Below the pieces are notes generated by a model. That model worked only from the letters and a program-made list of their open reading frames with translations. It was not told the DNA's origin and made no database searches. Source: Micrococcus sp. 2A (GTDB lineage Bacteria > Actinomycetota > Actinomycetes > Actinomycetales > Micrococcaceae). Taken from it: a stretch of 64,000 nucleotides of DNA. Made by a program: the position numbers and the translations under genes. This document shows positions 19,375-29,095 of the stretch, piece after piece. How positions within the stretch are numbered: the stretch's first letter is position 1; the number at the start of each line of letters is the position of its first letter. Location: contig NZ_CP154351.1 of the NCBI RefSeq assembly GCF_039519235.1, positions 434,001 through 498,000 on the forward strand. The letters are read 5' to 3'.

Positions 19375-19665
19375 TCAGAAGCGGAACATCGAGGCGTTCG
19401 CCGCCTCTGCGTCCTGGTACTGCTGGGCGGCGGCGTCCATGGCCTGGCGGATGGACGCCAGGGAGGCCTCCACGCGCTGCTGGGTGGCGCGCCACTCGGT
19501 CAGCACGCCCTGGAAGTTGCTGGACGCCTGGCCGCGCCACGTGTCCTGGAGCTGGCGGAGGCTCGCCTCCATGGTGTTCACCTCGGCCTGCAGGCGGCCG
19601 ATGGACCCCTCGACGGCGCCGCTCTTGGCGCGCAGGTCCTCGATGTCGATCTGGACGATGGTCAT
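19375..19665 (-). CDS. WXG100 family (EsxA/EsxB-like) protein
   Basis: A 96-residue helical-hairpin protein with W-R-G (DTWRGQASSNF) at the turn between two amphipathic helices, and a C-terminal YQDAE resembling the YxxxD/E secretion signal. These proteins are exported by type VII (ESX) systems, usually as dimers. No partner WXG100 gene, EccC ATPase or other ESX gene is nearby, so it is an orphan and would depend on a system encoded elsewhere. AGAGGGGAC precedes the ATG with suitable spacing, and TAGCGT (19723-19718) is a plausible -10. It lies 38 bp upstream of the DUF4031-HD gene on the same strand. Confidence 0.85.
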   Translation of the reverse strand: MTIVQIDIEDLRAKSGAVEGSIGRLQAEVNTMEASLRQLQDTWRGQASSNFQGVLTEWRATQQRVEASLASIRQAMDAAAQQYQDAEAANASMFRF

Positions 19666-19821
19666 GTGCGTGTCCCCTCTGTGAACGCCGGAGGTGCGGC
19701 CGGCTCCGCTGACCCCCACGCTAGGGACGGCCGCTGCCGGCCCGCCGTCGGTCCCCGCGGTCTGGGGACCGGCCGGGGGAGCGGTGAGCCCTGTGCAGGA
19801 GCCGCGGCCGGGCCGCGGGAC

Positions 19822-21591
19822 TCAGCCGCCGTCGCGCGGGCCGCGGTCGCGACGGCTGGCCGCAGCGCGGCGCAGTCGTCCGGCGACCCGCGTCAGCCGA
19901 CGGCGCTGGACCGCGGACGAGGCGCCCGCCCCCGAGGGGGCCGCAGAGGAGGAGGCGCGTCCGGCGGGATCCGCCGTCGGACGCCCGCCCTCCGGGCCGT
20001 CCTCCTCGAGGCCGGCGTCGACGTCGTCCTCGTGCCCGGATTCGCCGTCATCCTCGAGGTCGTCGTCCTCGAAGGGGGTCCACGGCAGGTGCACGGAGAA
20101 CGTGGCGCCGCCGCCCTCGGTCTCCAGGAGCCGGACGGAGCCGCCGTGCTGGGCGGCGATCGCGGCGACGATCGCCAGGCCCAGCCCTGTGCCGCCGGTC
20201 TCGCGGTGGCGCGAGGAGTCCGCGCGGTAGAACCGCTCGAAGATCCGTGCGCGGTCCTCCTCGGAGACGCCCTGGCCGTGGTCGCGGATCTCGATCACCG
20301 AGTCCCGGTCCGGTCCCCCGCCGGGGCCGCCGGAGCCGCCGGAGGGGATCTCCACGGTGCCCACCGCGATCTCGATCGGGGTGCCGGCCGGGGTGTACCG
20401 CAGCGCGTTCGTCATGAGGTTGACCACCACCTGGCGGATGCGGTTCTCGTCGCCCATGAGGGGGGCCGAGGAGGCCCGTCCGCCGTCCAGCCCGACGAGC
20501 CGCACCGTGCGGTCCGGGGCGTTGACCGAGGCGTCCATCATGGAGTCCACGCCCAGCACGAGCAGGTCCACCGGCGCGTGCTCGAGGGGCCGCTGCTCGT
20601 CCAGGCGGGCGAGGGTCAGCAGGTCCTCCACGAGGCGCGTCATGCGGGCCGCCTCGGACTCGATCCGGCCCATCGCCGCGGCCACGTCCTCCTCCTTCGT
20701 GATGCCGCCGTGGCGGTAGAGCTCGGAGAAGCCGCGGATGGTCACGAGCGGGGTGCGCAGCTCATGGGACGCGTCCTGCACGAACCGGCGCATCTTGCCC
20801 TCGGAGACCTCCTTGTCCCGGAAGGCGGACTCGATGTGAGCGAGCATCGCGTTGAGCGAGCGGGACAGTCGCCCCACCTCGGTGTCCGGGGGCGCGGTCT
20901 CGACGCGCTGGCTCAGATCGCCCGCCGCGATCTTCGCGGCCGTGCGCTCCACGCGGTTCAGCGTCCGGAAGGCGCGCTCCACCGCCAGGTTGGCCACCAC
21001 GACGGCGCCCGCCGTCGCCAGCAGCCCGATGGTCACCACGAGCGCGGTGACCCGCTCCACGGAGGAGGAGACGGTGTGCAGGGGCAGGGCGATGGCGATG
21101 GAGCCCTCGCCGCTGCGCAGGGGGTACAGCTGGACCCGCCAGCCGTTCGAGTCCGCCTGCGTGCCGGGCACCTCGAAGGACTCGGAGCCGATCTCGCGCA
21201 CGCGATCCAGGGAGAGCCCCTCGAGGCGCGGGGCGTCCGCGTCCATGATCACGGGGGTGCTGACGACCGGCGCGCCCGTGGTGTCCCACAGGGCGCCGTA
21301 GAAGCGCAGGATCCCGTGCTGGGGCGTGTAGTACCCGCCGGTCTGGACCACGGTGGTCAGGTACACGGACACCGCGTCCCGGTTGGTGACCATGTCCTCG
21401 TCCAGCTGCCGCACGAGCTCCTGCCGGAACAGGGCGGAGGTGACGAGGGCGGTGACCGCCACGAGGGTGAGCATGAGCGCCGTGATCATCACGACGAGCT
21501 TGGTGCGCAGGGACTGGGCCGACCACGCGCCCCGAGCCCACGTGCGGGGGTGCCGCAGCCGGGACGACGCGACGCGGAGGCGCTCCGCCAC
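19822..21591 (-). CDS. Sensor histidine kinase with acidic/basic C-terminal tail
   Basis: A 589-residue membrane sensor kinase. TM1 is about residues 29-51, an extracytoplasmic sensor region follows to about 182, TM2 is about 183-203, then HAMP (203-256), HisKA with phospho-accepting H276 (DASHELRTPL) and a HATPase domain (NLMTNALRYTPAG, DHGQGVSEED, GGTGLGLAI). A Gly/Pro-rich insertion (GGSGGPGGGP) interrupts the ATPase domain. After the kinase ends (SVHLPWTPF) there are about 90 extra residues: an acidic run then a basic tail rich in RRR. The GTG start lies 1 nt after the response-regulator stop, so the two are translationally coupled. The stimulus is unknown; the arrangement resembles mycobacterial TcrXY-type systems. 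Confidence 0.93.
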   Translation of the reverse strand: MAERLRVASSRLRHPRTWARGAWSAQSLRTKLVVMITALMLTLVAVTALVTSALFRQELVRQLDEDMVTNRDAVSVYLTTVVQTGGYYTPQHGILRFYGALWDTTGAPVVSTPVIMDADAPRLEGLSLDRVREIGSESFEVPGTQADSNGWRVQLYPLRSGEGSIAIALPLHTVSSSVERVTALVVTIGLLATAGAVVVANLAVERAFRTLNRVERTAAKIAAGDLSQRVETAPPDTEVGRLSRSLNAMLAHIESAFRDKEVSEGKMRRFVQDASHELRTPLVTIRGFSELYRHGGITKEEDVAAAMGRIESEAARMTRLVEDLLTLARLDEQRPLEHAPVDLLVLGVDSMMDASVNAPDRTVRLVGLDGGRASSAPLMGDENRIRQVVVNLMTNALRYTPAGTPIEIAVGTVEIPSGGSGGPGGGPDRDSVIEIRDHGQGVSEEDRARIFERFYRADSSRHRETGGTGLGLAIVAAIAAQHGGSVRLLETEGGGATFSVHLPWTPFEDDDLEDDGESGHEDDVDAGLEEDGPEGGRPTADPAGRASSSAAPSGAGASSAVQRRRLTRVAGRLRRAAASRRDRGPRDGG

Positions 21592-21592
21592 C

Positions 21593-22300
21593 TCAGCGCT
21601 TGTCGGCCGTGCGCAGCATGTAGCCCACCCCGCGCTTGGTGTGGATCATGCGGTCCCGCCCGCCCACGTCGATCTTGCGACGCAGGTAGGAGATGTAGGA
21701 CTCCACGATGGAGGCGTCCCCGTTGAAGTCGTACTCCCACACGTGGTCCAGGATCTGGGCCTTGGAGAGGACGCGGTTCGGGTTCATCATCAGGTAGCGC
21801 AGGAGCTTGAACTCGGTGGGGGAGAGGTCCACCACCTCGCCGCCGCGACGCACCTCGTGCGCGTCGTCGTCCAGTTCGAGGTCGTCCACGCGCAGCACGG
21901 CGCCGTCGTCGTCCAGGGACGCGGTGCGCCGCAGCACCGCGCGGATGCGGGCCACCACCTCGTCCAGCGAGAAGGGCTTGGTGACGTAGTCGTCCCCGCC
22001 CACGGTGAGGCCGGTGACCTTGTCCTCGGTGCCGTCCCGGGCGGTGAGGAACACCACGGGGAAGTGGCGGCCCGCGGCGCGCAGCCGGCGGGTCACGGTG
22101 AATCCGTCCATGTCCGGGAGCATCACGTCCAGCACCGCCAGGTCCGGCTGGAACTCCTCCGCCGCCTCGAGGGCGTCGTGGCCGTTGGCGGCGGCGCGCA
22201 CCTCGAAGCCCGCGAAGCGCAGGGACGTGGAGAGGAGCTCGCGGATGTTGGGCTCGTCGTCCACCACGAGGAGGCGGGCTTCAGGGTTCTGAGACTGCAT
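21593..22300 (-). CDS. OmpR-family response regulator
   Basis: A 235-residue two-domain regulator. The receiver domain has the acidic pocket DDE (about 14-16), phospho-acceptor D58 (AVLDVMLPDMDG), T in FLTARDG and K in YVTKPFS. The C-terminal winged helix is OmpR/PhoB type (LSPTEFKLLRYL, GDASIVESYISYLRRKID). It is the partner of the histidine kinase that starts 1 nt after its stop. The ATG has a CAGACT box (22312-22307) 6 nt upstream, again the leaderless pattern, with no Shine-Dalgarno. Target genes cannot be deduced. Confidence 0.95.
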   Translation of the reverse strand: MQSQNPEARLLVVDDEPNIRELLSTSLRFAGFEVRAAANGHDALEAAEEFQPDLAVLDVMLPDMDGFTVTRRLRAAGRHFPVVFLTARDGTEDKVTGLTVGGDDYVTKPFSLDEVVARIRAVLRRTASLDDDGAVLRVDDLELDDDAHEVRRGGEVVDLSPTEFKLLRYLMMNPNRVLSKAQILDHVWEYDFNGDASIVESYISYLRRKIDVGGRDRMIHTKRGVGYMLRTADKR

Positions 22301-22361
22301 GAGTCCAGTCTGGCCACTCCACCTGGGAGTCCGCTGGGCGTTCGCTGACGTGCCGGGCCGC

Positions 22362-22634
22362 TCAGGAGCGGGCGCGCCGCACGGCCGAGAGGACCAGGTG
22401 CAGCACCAGCAGGCCGAACCCCGCGGGAAGCCCGTAGAGGGCCAGGCGGTACAGGAGGGGCAGGGCCGGGGCCGAGAGGAAGTAGGCCACCAGGAGGGCC
22501 GCCAGCGCGAGGGCGGAGACCGCCGTGACGGCCACGCCCGCCACGAGCACCGCGCGCAGCCACGGGCTGGGCGCGCGGCCTTCCGCGAGGTCGGTGGCGG
22601 GTCGGCGCGCGGCGGAGGGGACGGTGGCAGGCAT
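22362..22634 (-). CDS. Small two-span membrane protein of unknown function
   Basis: A predicted 90-residue protein with two hydrophobic helices (AVLVAGVAVTAVSALALAAL and a second around YGLPAGFGLLVLHLVLSA) and a basic C-terminus. No family recognised. The ATG at 22634 is preferred over a start three codons upstream because a TACAGT box (22647-22642) lies 7 nt before it. It lies just upstream of the response regulator on the same strand, 61 bp away, but that gene has its own -10 box. Confidence 0.6.
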   Translation of the reverse strand: MPATVPSAARRPATDLAEGRAPSPWLRAVLVAGVAVTAVSALALAALLVAYFLSAPALPLLYRLALYGLPAGFGLLVLHLVLSAVRRARS

Positions 22635-22654
22635 GGCCGCCACTGTAGTCCGGC

Positions 22655-22869
22655 TATCCTGGAGGATCAGTGCAGCACGTCCATCGCCGTCCCTCGAGGG
22701 CTCACGGTCTGAGGCGGTCCCACCGATGCCGCGGCCTCACCGCGCCGGTGCAGTCCAGGACCCCGCCGATCCCTCGGGCGAGACCCGGCCGAGCGCCCGT
22801 CGGAGACGGCGGCGGCGCCCGCCGGAGAGGCCGGTGGGCGACCCGACGACGAAGAAGCAGGTACCAGAG
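22655..22869 (+). promoter_or_regulatory. Putative promoter and long leader of the cold-shock gene
   Basis: A TATCCT box at 22655-22660 is the nearest good -10 upstream of the cold-shock gene, which would leave a leader of roughly 200 nt. No better promoter is seen closer to the start. Long structured leaders are known for cspA-type genes of other bacteria, where they control translation by temperature; here this is inference. The segment has no convincing ORF of its own. Confidence 0.35.
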
Positions 22870-23253
22870 ATGCCCACCGGTCGCATCAAGTTCTACGACT
22901 CCGCCAAGGGGTTCGGATTCGCCCACACCGACGAGGGCGAGGAGGTCCACGTGCCCTCGTCGGCCCTGCCCGCGGGCGTGACGGAGCTCCACTCCGGGGC
23001 TCGCGTCGAGTTCGGCGTGGCCGAGGGGCGGCGCGGAAAGCAGGCGCTCTCCCTGCGCGTGCTCGACTCCGCCCCCTCCGTGGTCCGCAACCACCGCCCC
23101 AGGCCCGATGAGATGGCGGTCCTCCTGGAGGACCTCATCCGGGTGCTGGACCAGACCTCCAACGGCCTGCGCCGCGGGCGCTACCCGCAGCCCGCCCAGG
23201 CCGGCAAGATCGCGCAGGTCCTGCGCCGCGTCGCGGACGACCTCGAGGCATGA
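22870..23253 (+). CDS. Cold-shock domain protein with C-terminal extension
   Basis: A 127-residue protein. Residues 1 to about 66 form a cold-shock domain with the RNA-binding motifs KGFGFAH (RNP1) and VHVPSSAL (RNP2 region), predicted to bind single-stranded RNA/DNA. The C-terminal 60 residues (RPDEMAVLLEDLIRVLDQTS, GRYPQPAQAGKIAQVLRRVA) are an extension characteristic of an actinobacterial subgroup. The RNP1 motif has histidine-free KGFGF but lacks the usual final I/F pair of CspA, so affinity may differ. Its stop overlaps the next start (ATGA at 23250-23253), so it is coupled to the DUF3027 gene. Confidence 0.88.
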   Translation: MPTGRIKFYDSAKGFGFAHTDEGEEVHVPSSALPAGVTELHSGARVEFGVAEGRRGKQALSLRVLDSAPSVVRNHRPRPDEMAVLLEDLIRVLDQTSNGLRRGRYPQPAQAGKIAQVLRRVADDLEA

Positions 23254-23711
23254 GCGCCGTGAAGCACGAGACGGAGCAGCCCGTGACGCCGTCCGCGAGC
23301 GGACAGAGCCCCGAGACCGAGGCGGCCGCCGTGCCGGCGCCTCCCGTCCGGCGTCGGGCCCCCAAGCGGGACGAGCTGCTGGCGGAGGCCGTGGAGACCG
23401 CGCGCGCCGCGCTGGCCGAGGATGCGGAGGAGGGCCAGGTGGGCGAGCACCTGGACGCCACGGCGGACGACGACCGGCTCGTCACCCATCGCTTCGCCGC
23501 GCACCTGCCCGGCTACGCGGGGTGGGCCTGGTACTGCACCCTCGCCCGGGCCCCGCGCTCGAAGCACGTGACCGTGTGCGAGCTGGGGATCCAGGCGCAT
23601 GACGGGGCCCTCGTGGCCCCGCCGTGGGTGCCCTACGCCGAGCGCGTGAACGAGGACGAGCGCGAGCGTCTGGCGGCCGTCGCCGAGGGCCGCGTCCCCG
23701 GCGAGGCCTGA
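23250..23711 (+). CDS. DUF3027 family protein
   Basis: A 153-residue protein matching the actinobacterial DUF3027 family: VGEHLDATADDDRLVTHRFA, a tryptophan-rich GYAGWAWYCTLARAPRSK and a terminal APPWVPYAERV. Function unknown. The first 45 residues are low-complexity and may be disordered. It overlaps the cold-shock gene by 4 nt, so the two products are likely made together. It converges on serC with only 7 nt between stops; linkage of a DUF3027 gene to serC is also found in Mycobacterium (Rv0883c/Rv0884c), which supports the assignment. Confidence 0.82.
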   Translation: MSAVKHETEQPVTPSASGQSPETEAAAVPAPPVRRRAPKRDELLAEAVETARAALAEDAEEGQVGEHLDATADDDRLVTHRFAAHLPGYAGWAWYCTLARAPRSKHVTVCELGIQAHDGALVAPPWVPYAERVNEDERERLAAVAEGRVPGEA

Positions 23712-23718
23712 GCCCTGC

Positions 23719-25703
<1,985 letters not shown>

Positions 25704-25825
25704 CCGGCGCGTGAGGCGCAGGTGACCGATCGGTGAAGACTTTGCGCACCCGCGTGCGACACGCCGCGCGCAGGGACCGGAGGCCCGTAGCGTGGGACCG
25801 TCCGCTCCCCGTCCCGAGGCCCGCC

Positions 25826-26320
25826 ATGCGCACACTCGTCCTCAACGCCGGCTACGAACCCCTCTCGGTGGTCTCCGACCGCCGAGCGCTCCTGCTCGTG
25901 GCCACGGGCAAGGCCAGCGTCCTGGAGGACGGCGGGGATCCCATGCTGAGCCCGACGCGCGCGTGGGGCCGCCCCCTGGTGATCCTCCTGCACCAGTACA
26001 TCCGCGTCCCCCACGGGGAGGCGGCACCCGTCTCCCGCAAGGGCGTGCTGCGCCGGGACGGCCACCGCTGCGCCTACTGCGGGGCCCACGCCACCACGGT
26101 GGACCACGTCCGGCCCCGTTCGCGCGGCGGGGAGAACTCGTGGGAGAACCTGGTGGCGTGCTGCCTGCGCTGCAACGGCGCCAAGGCGGACCGCTCGCTC
26201 GAGTCCCTGGGGTGGCGGCTGCGCGTGGACCCGGTGCGCCCGCGCGGTGCGCAGTGGCGTATCCGCGAGCTCGACCGCCCCGCCGAGGCGTGGCAGGGCT
26301 ACCTGGGCCTGGCGGCCTGA
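25826..26320 (+). CDS. HNH endonuclease family protein
   Basis: A 164-residue protein beginning MRTLVLNAGYEPLSVVSDRR, as in a widespread actinobacterial HNH family. The HNH domain has two zinc-binding CxxC pairs (CAYCG and CCLRCNG) and the core VDHVRPRSRGG...WENLVACC. It is a predicted metal-dependent nuclease of unknown biological role; these are chromosomal and conserved rather than restriction enzymes. The ATG at 25826 fits the conserved N-terminus; a TAGCGT at 25788-25793 is a possible -10. It stands alone between the IdeR-like gene and the ABC exporter. Confidence 0.85.
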   Translation: MRTLVLNAGYEPLSVVSDRRALLLVATGKASVLEDGGDPMLSPTRAWGRPLVILLHQYIRVPHGEAAPVSRKGVLRRDGHRCAYCGAHATTVDHVRPRSRGGENSWENLVACCLRCNGAKADRSLESLGWRLRVDPVRPRGAQWRIRELDRPAEAWQGYLGLAA

Positions 26321-26402
26321 CGCTCCCAGCGGAATCCCCCCGCCGCTCCCGGGGCGCTCCCTAGACTGCTCTCGGTCACGAGACGACAGGGGAGTGATGC
26401 GC

Positions 26403-28277
26403 ATGAGCATGGAGTCGGCGGCACGGGCGTCCATGATGCGCATGACGCGCAGCGGCCCGGAGGCGTCCCAGTCCCTCAAGAAGGGCACCGTGCGGCGCGC
26501 GGTCGCGTTCGCCGGACGGTACCGCGCCCGGCTGGTCGTGTTCGTCCTCGCCTCGATCCTGGGGGCCGTGCTCGGCGTCGCCTCGCCGGTCCTCGCGGGC
26601 GACGTCGTCAACGCGATCACCGGCGGCCGGGACGGCGACCTGATCGTGCGGCTCGCGCTGCTCATCGCCGCGGTCGCCATCGCCGACGCCGTCCTCGGCG
26701 TGTTCACCAAGTGGCTCTCCGCGGGCCTCGGCGAACGGGTCATCTTCGACCTGCGCACGCAGGTCTTCGACCACGTGCAGCGCATGCCCGTCGCCTTCTT
26801 CCAGCGCACGCGCACGGGCGCCCTGGTCTCGCGCCTGAACAACGACGTCGTCGGGGCCCAGTCGGCCATCTCCCGCACCCTCTCCGGCGTCGTGGCCAAC
26901 GTGGTCTCCGTGGCGCTCACCCTGGCCGTGATGATCGCGACGAGCTGGCAGATCACCGTGCTCTCGCTCGTGCTCCTTCCGGTCTTCCTGTTCCCCGCCC
27001 GGTGGGTGGGCCGGCGCCTGGCCGGGCTCTCACGCGAGCGCGCCGGGCACAACGCCGCGATGGGCGACCAGATGACCGAGCGCTTCTCCGCGCCGGGCGC
27101 CACCCTCATCAAGCTCTTCGGCGACCCGGCCACGGAGTCGGCGGAGTTCGCCCGGCGCGCGGACCGCGTGCGCGCCACCGGCGTGGACATCTCCGTGCGC
27201 CAGGCCGTGTTCACCACGCTGCTCACGCTCGTCTCCGCGCTCGCTCTCGCGGCCGTGTACGGGGTGGGCGGGCTCCAGGCCCTCGCGGGCACCCTCGACG
27301 CCGGCGACGTCGTCACGCTCGCCCTGCTCCTCACGCGCCTCTACGCCCCGCTGACCGCGCTGGCCAATGCGCGCGTGGAGATCATGAGCGCGCTCGTCTC
27401 CTTCGAGCGCGTGTTCGAGGTCCTCGACCTGGAGCCCCTCATGCGGGAGCCGGAGCCGGGCCGCGCCGTGGCCGTGCCCGAGGGGCCGCTCTCCGTGCGC
27501 CTGCGGGACGTGCGCTTCTCCTACCCCACCGCGCAGGAGGTGTCCCTGGCCTCGCTCGAGGAGGTGGCCGTGCTGGACACGCGCGGCGGCGAGGAGGTGC
27601 TCCACGGGATCGACGTCGAGGTGCCGGCCGGGCGCACCGTGGCCCTCGTCGGCTCCTCCGGGGCCGGCAAGTCGACGATCGCCTCCCTCGTGACCCGCCT
27701 GCAGGACGTGAGCTCCGGCGCGGTCGAGCTGGGCGGCGTGGACGTGCGGGACATGACCTTCGCGGATCTGCAGCAGGCGGTCGGCATGGTCACGCAGGAC
27801 GGACACCTGTTCCATGACACGGTGCGCGGCAATCTCGCCCTGGCCCGCCCCGACGCCACGGACGCCCAGCTGTGGGATGCGATCGAGCGCGCCCGCCTGG
27901 GAGACGTGATGCGGGCCCTGCCCGACGGCCTGGACACCGTGGTCGGCGAGCGCGGCTACCGCCTCTCCGGCGGCGAGCGCCAGCGCATGACCATCGCGCG
28001 CCTGCTGCTGGCCGCCCCGCGCGTCGTGGTGCTGGACGAGGCGACGGCGGCGCTGGACTCCACGAACGAGCGCGCCATCCAGGACGCGCTCGGGGAGGCG
28101 CTCGCGGGCCGCACGGCGATCGTGATCGCCCACCGGCTCTCCACGGTGCGCAGTGCGGACGAGATCCTCGTGGTGGAGGCCGGGCGGATCGTGGAGCGCG
28201 GCACGCACGCGGCGCTGCTGGAGCGGGGCGGCCGATACGCCGAGCTCTACACGACCCAGTTCGCCGACGCAGGCTGA
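26403..28277 (+). CDS. ABC transporter, fused membrane and ATP-binding domains
   Basis: A 624-residue ABC half-exporter. An N-terminal transmembrane domain of six helices (starting around YRARLVVFVLASILGAVL) is followed by the nucleotide-binding domain: Walker A GSSGAGKST with K423, signature LSGGERQRM, Walker B VVVLDEATAALDS and the H-loop VIAHRLST. It would work as a homodimer exporting lipids, peptides or drugs; the substrate is unknown. TAGACT at 26362-26367 is the likely -10. Two in-frame ATGs (26397, 26403) follow the AGGGGAG site; 26403 has the better 8-nt spacing. tRNA-Arg follows on the other strand. Confidence 0.9.
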   Translation: MSMESAARASMMRMTRSGPEASQSLKKGTVRRAVAFAGRYRARLVVFVLASILGAVLGVASPVLAGDVVNAITGGRDGDLIVRLALLIAAVAIADAVLGVFTKWLSAGLGERVIFDLRTQVFDHVQRMPVAFFQRTRTGALVSRLNNDVVGAQSAISRTLSGVVANVVSVALTLAVMIATSWQITVLSLVLLPVFLFPARWVGRRLAGLSRERAGHNAAMGDQMTERFSAPGATLIKLFGDPATESAEFARRADRVRATGVDISVRQAVFTTLLTLVSALALAAVYGVGGLQALAGTLDAGDVVTLALLLTRLYAPLTALANARVEIMSALVSFERVFEVLDLEPLMREPEPGRAVAVPEGPLSVRLRDVRFSYPTAQEVSLASLEEVAVLDTRGGEEVLHGIDVEVPAGRTVALVGSSGAGKSTIASLVTRLQDVSSGAVELGGVDVRDMTFADLQQAVGMVTQDGHLFHDTVRGNLALARPDATDAQLWDAIERARLGDVMRALPDGLDTVVGERGYRLSGGERQRMTIARLLLAAPRVVVLDEATAALDSTNERAIQDALGEALAGRTAIVIAHRLSTVRSADEILVVEAGRIVERGTHAALLERGGRYAELYTTQFADAG

Positions 28278-28301
28278 GGCACGCAGGCGCCGCGACGGCG
28301 G

Positions 28302-28378
28302 TGGTGCCCCAGGCCGGAATCGAACCGACGGCCTACCCTTTAGGAGAGGGTCGCTCTATCCAACTGAGCTACTGGGGC
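28302..28378 (-). tRNA. tRNA-Arg (anticodon CCT)
   Basis: On the minus strand the cloverleaf is complete: acceptor GCCCCAG/CTGGGGC, anticodon stem ACCCT/AGGGT around CTCCTAA with anticodon CCT, and T-stem GTCGG/CCGGC. The discriminator A is followed by an encoded CCA (28304-28302), unlike the other two tRNAs in the window. It reads AGG, a rare arginine codon in high-GC genomes. Confidence 0.95.
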
Positions 28379-28422
28379 AGGGACCCGTGGCCGGGTCCGG
28401 TCGGTCAGTCTAGCCGAGCGCG

Positions 28423-29022
28423 TCAGGCCGAGGCGGGCACCGACGTCGCGGCCTGCCGGCCCTTCCCGCCGCGCACCAGCATCACGACCACCGCGAGCGC
28501 GATCAGGGCGAGCAGCACCCAGCGGGCAAGGGTGAGCGCGGACGCGAGGCCGGCGCCGGGGCCGCCCGCGGCGATCGCCTGCTCGATGGCGATGTTCTCG
28601 GCGATGTCCACCACGGCGAACAGCACGCCGAGTCCGAACGCGCCCCACTTCGCCGCCGCGGGACGCAGGCGCCAGGCCGCCACCGCGGTGAGCGTCAGGG
28701 CGACGGCGATCGGGAAGATGACCCCGGCCGTCTTGTGCACCCAGTTGAGCTGGCCGCGCGCCGCCTCGTCCATCACGCCGGCGAGGGCCCGCACGTGGTC
28801 CTGACCGTAGACGAGCATCGAGTCCGGCACGGCCAGCCCGCCGGTGAGCTGCGTCATCTGCTGCAGGACCAGCAGGTGGTAGTAGGCGCCGACGAACAGC
28901 GTGGTGCCGATCAGCGCGATCACGAGCATGGTCGGGTCGCCGTCCGAGCGGCTGGCGGCGGTCGGAGCGGGAGTCATCGCCGTGGACGACGACGGTCGGG
29001 GCGTGCGGGACTTCTTCGACAT
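28423..29022 (-). CDS. Four-span membrane protein of unknown function
   Basis: A predicted 199-residue protein with a basic, Ser/Thr/Pro-rich N-terminal tail (about 30 residues) and four hydrophobic helices (around LVIALIGTTLFVGAYYHLLV, TAGVIFPIAVALTLTAVAAW, FGLGVLFAVVDIAENIAI and ALTLARWVLLALIALAVVV). The third helix holds an Asp and a Glu, and an aromatic YYHLL lies in the first, so ion or small-solute binding is possible but unproven. I do not recognise the family. The ATG (MSKKS) has GGAGG 4 nt upstream; it is divergent from pcrA with 73 bp between starts. Confidence 0.65.
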   Translation of the reverse strand: MSKKSRTPRPSSSTAMTPAPTAASRSDGDPTMLVIALIGTTLFVGAYYHLLVLQQMTQLTGGLAVPDSMLVYGQDHVRALAGVMDEAARGQLNWVHKTAGVIFPIAVALTLTAVAAWRLRPAAAKWGAFGLGVLFAVVDIAENIAIEQAIAAGGPGAGLASALTLARWVLLALIALAVVVMLVRGGKGRQAATSVPASA

Positions 29023-29095
29023 GGGACCTCCAGGGGACATCATCGCAGACGGCCCCCGCTGTCGTGTCCGGGGCCGCGCCTAGACTGGACGGGCC

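Noticed and set aside
19375-19665. Part of a local ESX type VII secretion locus
   Set aside because: No EccB/C/D/E, mycosin or second WXG100 gene is nearby. Only a lone WXG100 protein is visible.
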